Shown here in pieces: positions 58,574 through 64,000 of a stretch of 64,000 bases of DNA. Source of the DNA: Isoetes taiwanensis (taxonomy: Eukaryota; Streptophyta; Lycopodiopsida; Isoetales; Isoetaceae); assembly GCA_021234155.1 (NCBI GenBank), contig JAJEKV010000072.1, positions 2,108,436 to 2,172,435 on the forward strand, written 5' to 3'. A model generated the notes under the pieces. It did no database searches. It was not told the DNA's origin and saw only the letters and a list, made by a program, of their open reading frames with translations. Position 1 is the first letter of the stretch, and the number at the start of each line of letters is the position of its first letter. Both the position numbers and the translations under genes were made by a program.

Positions 58574-61500
58574 TCACAAAATATCCGTGTAAACCATGTC
58601 CCTCGTGAACCTTGAAATCGTAATGGTGCCTTCTTGAGGCATGGATGCTGGGTCTTTGATAGCACCTTGTCGATTTTGTATCCTTGAGAATGCCACATAT
58701 AATTGTCCATGCGTAAAGACAGGTATAGGAAGATATATCCCCACCTTATGCATTGTCTGGCCCTGGGACTTGTTTATCCTCATGGAAAATGCACCGCAAA
58801 GGGAATTGCACCCTCTCAAACTGAAATGGCAATCCCGAAATGATAGGCACAATTGGAATGCGTGATAGGAGCACAGTGTCACCAACATGGATTCTAGTTA
58901 CTATCTCTACCTCAATGACATGTCTCCTAGGTTTCGTAAAATCAATCGTGTTCCCCAGCCCTTCTTGAATGATGTAGACCTCAACAACATGACAATCATT
59001 CCTACCTTCACATTTAACTCGTAGGGCAGTACACCACTTGGAGTTTGTGCATTAAGGAACTCAATGGGGTATGCTTGCTGGCTATCTATATCTATGATTC
59101 GATCAGCTTTAAAGTGATCTGTCATCTCTCTAGGTATAAACGACGCCACCTTCTTATTGATCTCATCCACAAAATGGTTCAAAGGTGATAGTATAGCATG
59201 ATGTGCTCATAATATCACTTCTTTCCAGTTTTGTTGGATATTAGGAAATATATCTTGAATTAAATCATCCATATCATCCGACCCAAGACACATATCCTGT
59301 GGTAGATGAACCATATCAACGCCCTTCTCTAGAAAGGTGGGTTCTCACCCATCTCCTATTCATAATACATAGTTAGCAAATGCTTGTTCAAGTGCATCTA
59401 AACCCAATGCAATCATCACACACACATGTTGATTGTCAGTTTGTATTCCCTCACACTATCCTAAATATATGAACGCTTCAAAGAAGCTTCTACAATTTGC
59501 GCACGTGAACCTTTAAGAACCACTGGTAGTATTTGAATCCCCTCCGAATAGCATTGGAATTCCACCAAATGGGGTCTGTTTATTGCCCATCACATCTCTT
59601 CGTGTCCTATCCACTGCCTCAAATATCCACTTGTGCATCATTGATGCTTTATCCCGTACAATCAATCGACATGCTCGAATGAGTCTTGCCAATTCTGATT
59701 GCCTTGGAATGTTGCAGGTAGATGGTTTGTGTGCCCCTACCGGTACCTTGAAACGTGAATAAGCCATCCGACCACCTTGCAATAATACTGGCAATGCTAG
59801 AGGATGCAACTTCTAGAGCAATCCAACCCCTTGCACGTACATATTCTAGGAGAGTATTATATAGATATGTCTTTTCGATTTCCCCAGGGGCATTCACAAA
59901 GAAGACTCCACCACACATCTTATCAATCACATGGTTGAGAACAACATCATAAACTGCCCGTTGATCAATGTTCAACTTCTCATATTCAGATAAGACTTTA
60001 TCCATACTCATATACAACATTTCCTCTTGGAATAGTGTGGTTGTGTCTAACGCAGTTTCTGGTAAGTTGAAGCCCATTTTTGCTAGGCTTCTTCCAACAG
60101 ATTGCATGTGATCCTCCACATCCATTAATGCCATGTCAATAGCATATTGACTCAGTTGACTTGTCTCAAAATAAGCATCAACGGCAGTTTGGTCTAGGAA
60201 ATCCTCAACCATCCTATAATCCAACTCCTTCGAAATATCAAGTGGCTACAATAGGTTACATTCCAACATAATTGAAGCAAATAAGTGTCGCATTGACGTG
60301 GCATACCCCATGATGATGCTTCCCATAGGCATTCTAGCCATTCTGAATTATCATTCAGAATCATTGGCTTGGTGCATGCATTCTTGGATATCTCACACAA
60401 ATGACCGTCAATAGTTCTGAAATCTTCAAAACATGTGGCTCCTAGTACATTGGTTAGCAACATCCGCAAATAATGTGAGGGAGTCACAGAGTACATTCTA
60501 CCCACAGATGGCATAACCTGAATATATTGACGAATTGTCCATTTGTATGTCATTTTGCTCCAAGTAAAGCTCTTGAGAAAGTCATGGTACAACAAAGTTC
60601 GGGACACTGGGTATTCATTTACAGCATTCATCTTAAATCAGCCCATGAGAGTGGTGTCATTTGCATTATTAACCACTTCATCTAAGTCTGCATTCTCGTC
60701 GAAAAGTATTGGTTGCTCGTTAAGGTGAACGACCAATCGCACGACATGAGGATTCTGTTCTTGCAATCCAAACGTGAACAAGAACCATGCGTCCTAGATG
60801 CAGAATAGTATTTAGCATTGACATAACTTCATCATATTCATATGTTATAGTGCTCGTCGTGATGACACTATCTCCAGAACCTTGTCCTAGGTTCACTGAT
60901 ATCATGTTTGAACCCTTGTAGATATACTTATATAAGTATTTGACTCTTTTAATATGAACACATATCTCAACATTGATATGGCATCTAAAATAGCATGATA
61001 ACCAAGGATTATAGGGTACAACCCATCTATTGTCCATGTTCATGCCATCTCGATAGACAGTTCTCTCATCATTTCTACGTCCCCTTGCTAATTATGGCAT
61101 GCTCCAGAAATTGCTTTGGGTACCCTTTACTGCACACCCTATCAACCATACAGAGAGCATTGGGATATGTAGGGCCACAGAGGCCATCAACCACTGACAT
61201 GTCACCACCTCATACAGCTCAGGATTGGATTCCTTATCTGGAATCTTCATAGAAATCACCTTATCTATATCCTCGACTGTTAGTGGCTTGTCCTTCTGAT
61301 ACAATATGTTAAGGAGATGAACATGAGGAAGGCCCCTCTTTTGAAACTCAATGACATGAATCCTAGCAGAAATATGGCCAACTATGCCATGGTGTGACAC
61401 AATCTCTAATAGCTACTTCAACTTTAAGTAGAAGACACGGGCTACTAAATCAGGCCTGTCGGAAGGGTCCTGGCCATTTATGAGTTCCTTAGTGATTTCT

Positions 61501-62210
61501 GGCCACTTTGGGCTGGCAGTCATAGTGATGAACAAATCTGTTCGGCCAAGTTCTCGAGCGATTGCCATCGTATCTTGGTAGAGTTGAGTCATGTAACGTG
61601 TGCTTCCAATAAATGTTGCCGATAAAATGTAACGTGTGCTTCTTTAAGGTTGTCCTCTGGGCTAGAGTCAATTGGCATTTATATTGCTATCTCGTTTGTA
61701 GATGTGGCACTATATTGTCGTCTACGTGAATCCTGTAGGTTTGCATTTGGATCCGAAGACGTATATCAATAGCTGGATTTGCTCGCATGCCATTATGTGT
61801 TGAAGGCATGCCATTGTATCATGTTGCGTACCACTATTGAATGATGTACGACGATCTAGCTACAATTCATCTCCATTCATGATAAAAAATTGTGTGAAAC
61901 ATGGACCATCATCCTGGCTATCAGGCAGCAAAGTCCCTATCATGTGACACATACGGTCGTTGACTCTGAAAGTGTATGCTTCCCCAATGGAGTTTGCCAA
62001 AGAGGCATCGAGTTTGACAGCCAATGAGACAAATGCAAGAGCATTGTTGTATTTTCTAATACCAGATCGAAACTCCTTTCGAATCTCATCTCTCCGTGTG
62101 TTGCGTAGGTCCATGAGAGCTGGAGGGGGTATCAGAAATTGTGGCAATGAAACCTTCCCATTTGAACAACAAGATGTACTAAGTTCATTCATCCAAGACA
62201 AAGCTCCACA
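58574..62210 (-). mobile_element. Decayed Helitron: Rep (HUH) and PIF1-like helicase
   Basis: Rolling-circle transposon gene broken into many frames, minus strand, in the expected order. The N-terminal Helitron domain is at 61860-62201 (FRSGIRKYNNALAFVSLAVK, HMIGTLLPDSQDDGP). The Rep is at about 61090-61690 (SPKWPEITKELINGQ, DRPDLVARVF, then FQKRGLPHVHLL, the HUH box) and about 60900-61043 (VVPYNPWL, HINVEICVHI, KYLYKYIYKG carrying the catalytic Tyr region). The helicase is at 58574-60224: NIDQRAVYDVV; a Walker A decayed to APGEIEKTYLYN (family GPGGTGKT); a Walker B decayed to VRDKASM (family WDEAPM); [40 protein letters not shown]; and [14 protein letters not shown]. The broken Walker motifs, stops and shifts make it non-autonomous. 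Termini were not identified. Confidence 0.9.
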
Positions 62211-62550
62211 GTGCTTGCATACATGCTAACATATGCAACAATGCTACTTGGTTCATGACACACACTGTCATGAACCTACGCGAAAACAAGGAAAACACAT
62301 GGAAAATATGCAAGAAATATGGAAGAAATATGCCAAGATCAGCAAGGAATCTGATATATGAATAGGAATCAAGAGTACAATGGCCCCAAGGCAAGCAGGA
62401 ACGCGAGACAGATGCCTAGAAGGCTCAAGACTGGCGTTGAACCAGAATGGTTCGACAAGAAAAAGGTGCCTCCTTATATCTAGGCTAATGGTCAGGATCG
62501 CGCCACTCCAATGGATGAGATCAGGCCGAGTGTCACGCATGCATGTTCTA

Positions 62551-62624
62551 GAGATACCCACATATGAGAAAAATGTGAAGGAGTCCTGGAGATACCCACA
62601 TATGAGAAAAACGTGAAGGAGTAT
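62551..62624. repeat. 38 bp tandem duplication
   Basis: GAGATACCCACATATGAGAA begins a unit at 62551 and again at 62589. The units differ at one base in the AAAAA(T/C)GTGAAGGAGT part. Confidence 0.9.
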
Positions 62625-62635
62625 CTTCAACAAAT

Positions 62636-62725
62636 ATTGGTAGCGCACTTGGTAAAGGTGCATGATTTGCAACTAGAAGGTTGCAAGTTCAAACTTTGTC
62701 TTGTGCAACTACTCTTTTGCATCCG
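62636..62725 (+). mobile_element. tRNA-like sequence, possible SINE head
   Basis: TGGTAGCGCACTTGG resembles a pol III A box. GATTTGCAACT resembles an anticodon arm (Ala/Cys-like), and AAGTTCAAACTTTG a B box, with tRNA-like spacing. The acceptor stem is absent. It lies between the Helitron start and the gypsy 3' LTR boundary and could be a SINE head inserted there. Confidence 0.4.
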
Positions 62726-62789
62726 TGTGACGACCATCTTTTTTTACATATGAGTATAATATTCGAATGATATAAATATCCTATGGTTG

Positions 62790-64000
62790 TCACACCATTC
62801 CCCTCCTACGATGGCGACGAGTCCTCGGAACTGGAGCCGGAGTACTCAAACTTGGCTTGTCCGGGTAATGTCAGTGAAACGCAATTTTATCAGGAGCATT
62901 AGTCACATTTTCGGCAGGCTCCCAGGTTCTATCACTTGGCGAGTAACCTTCTCAATCAACTCGTCGACGAAGAAACTTAGAGTCCAGAATCTCTCAAACC
63001 TCGAACTCCTCATGATCATCAATTTCCACTGGTGGTAACGGCAGAGGAACGCGATCTAGGAAAGTATTAATTGTGTAGGGTTCCAATAGAAAAACATGAA
63101 ATATTGGATGGAGACGAACAGCTGGAGGAAGCTCGAACTGGAATTCCACATCGCTGATCTGAGTCGTGATCTGGTAAGGACTAAGGCGACGACAGTCAAG
63201 CTTGTTGCAGGGACATGAGGTAGGAAGTCCCTATGAAGAAGCCACGTGAAATTTGGGAGCTTCCTGCCGATGTAAATCGGCATAATGTCGATAACGTTCC
63301 TATGCTCTGTGAAGATGATGCTGGAGATCAGATTGAAGAGCCTGAAGTTTCTCAAGTCGAGACTCGACACTAGAATTGACAGAGTCACTGCCAGTGACAC
63401 TAAGGGACCAACGAGGATGCTGACCAGAATTTAGAAAGAATGGAGTCTAGCCAGTGGAAGCATGTACTGATATTATAGGCAAACAGCTAATGGAAGATAT
63501 CGACCCAATCGTCTTGCTGATAACTGATAAAGCACCTTAAATATTGCTCCAGTGTTTGACTAGTGCGCTCTGCTTGCCCATTACTTTCTGAATGATGACC
63601 GGATGTCAGTGAGCAGTCGATATGCAATAACTCCAAAAGCCGCTTCCAAAAACCTACGATGAACTAAGATCATTGATGATAGTATCTAGCAATCCATGAA
63701 GTCGGACTACTTCTCGAAGAAGAAGTTCAGTTGTTCCTCACTGGTGATGGTGGTGTTGCATGGAATAAAATGAGCCAACTTAGAGAAACAATCAATAACC
63801 ACCATTATGGCATCATAACCCCGAGAGAGTGGCAGCTCTGGAATAAAGTCTATAGAAATACTCTTTCAAAGTCCATCTGGAACTGGCAGTGGCTGAAGAA
63901 GGCCATGAGGAAGATGTCTCAGAACCTTTGTTCGACAGCAGATGTCACATGATTGAATAAAAGCTTCGACAGAGCGACGTAGCCTAGGCCACCAATACTC
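62790..64000 (-). mobile_element. Ty3/gypsy chromovirus 3' end: integrase, chromodomain, LTR edge
   Basis: The minus strand enters at the window edge with EYWWPRLRRSVEAF and CDICCRTK (integrase zinc finger; 63950-64000), then ISIDFIPELPLSRGYDAIMV and CFSKLAHFIP (core; about 63770-63880). Decayed remnants of the rest of the core follow. Next come ISDVEFQFELPPAVRLHPIF HV (about 63100-63170) and a chromodomain: EEFEV, EILDSKFLRRR, GYSPSDRTWEPAENVTNAP, then YPDKPS (about 62830-63020). Immediately after, AGGAGGGGAATGG (polypurine tract) and TGTGACAACC (LTR start at 62794) mark the 3' LTR boundary. Stops in the core and in the chromodomain show it is inactive. The rest of the element lies beyond 64000. 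Confidence 0.85.

Overview
This window looks like nuclear DNA of a land plant with a large, repeat-rich genome. Two genes are intact and recognisable: the histone chaperone HIRA, with ten exons and canonical GT/AG introns, and a plastid-type YlmG/YGGT protein. A third intact three-exon gene encodes a three-repeat protein I cannot name. Most of the rest is intergenic DNA full of decayed transposons: LINE pieces, Ty3/gypsy pol remnants, a Helitron, a MITE, tRNA-headed SINE candidates, minisatellites, and pseudogene pieces of PPR and ETO1-like genes. The abundance of decayed elements would suit a fern, lycophyte or gymnosperm, but nothing seen here fixes the lineage.

Layout. 1-5.4 kb is a T-poor (+ strand) block with a diverged ~760 bp tandem duplication; its right edge looks like a promoter and leader reading leftwards. 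5.4-15 kb is AT-rich intergenic DNA. It holds an orphan 84-codon exon-like reading frame (7.26-7.51 kb, minus), a 108 bp hairpin, a split palindrome, an ETO1-like fragment, a 463 bp MITE with ~140 bp inverted repeats, and a LINE 3' end. 15-16 kb holds short tandem and inverted repeats. 16.56-18.13 kb is the three-repeat gene. 21-22.6 kb carries PPR pseudogene pieces on both strands. 25.4-29.3 kb has LINE and gypsy remnants and a perfect-length 60 bp tandem duplication. 30.79-34.71 kb (minus) is HIRA.

36.2-37.0 kb is a diverged copy of the sequence that lies beside the Helitron at 57.8-58.4 kb. 42.6-44.6 kb contains a ~255 bp direct repeat. 45.9 and 55.7 kb carry a GC-rich palindrome related to the one at 8.7 kb. 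48.2 kb is a (TTCTA)n microsatellite, 49.4 kb a LINE zinc-knuckle fragment and 53.3 kb a minisatellite. 53.94-54.69 kb is the YlmG gene. 57.8-62.2 kb (minus) is a decayed Helitron (Rep plus PIF1-like helicase) with an unidentified companion gene. 62.8-64.0 kb (minus) is the 3' end of a chromodomain-bearing gypsy element running off the window.

The live genes do not form a pathway: HIRA acts in nucleosome assembly, YlmG in the plastid. The observations most worth a second look are the three-repeat gene, whose introns fall at matching repeat boundaries; the Helitron companion gene with its second copy 21 kb away; the long-TIR MITE; the recurring palindrome; and the orphan exon at 7.3 kb. I see no CRISPR, rRNA gene, intact tRNA gene or bacterial-type system.
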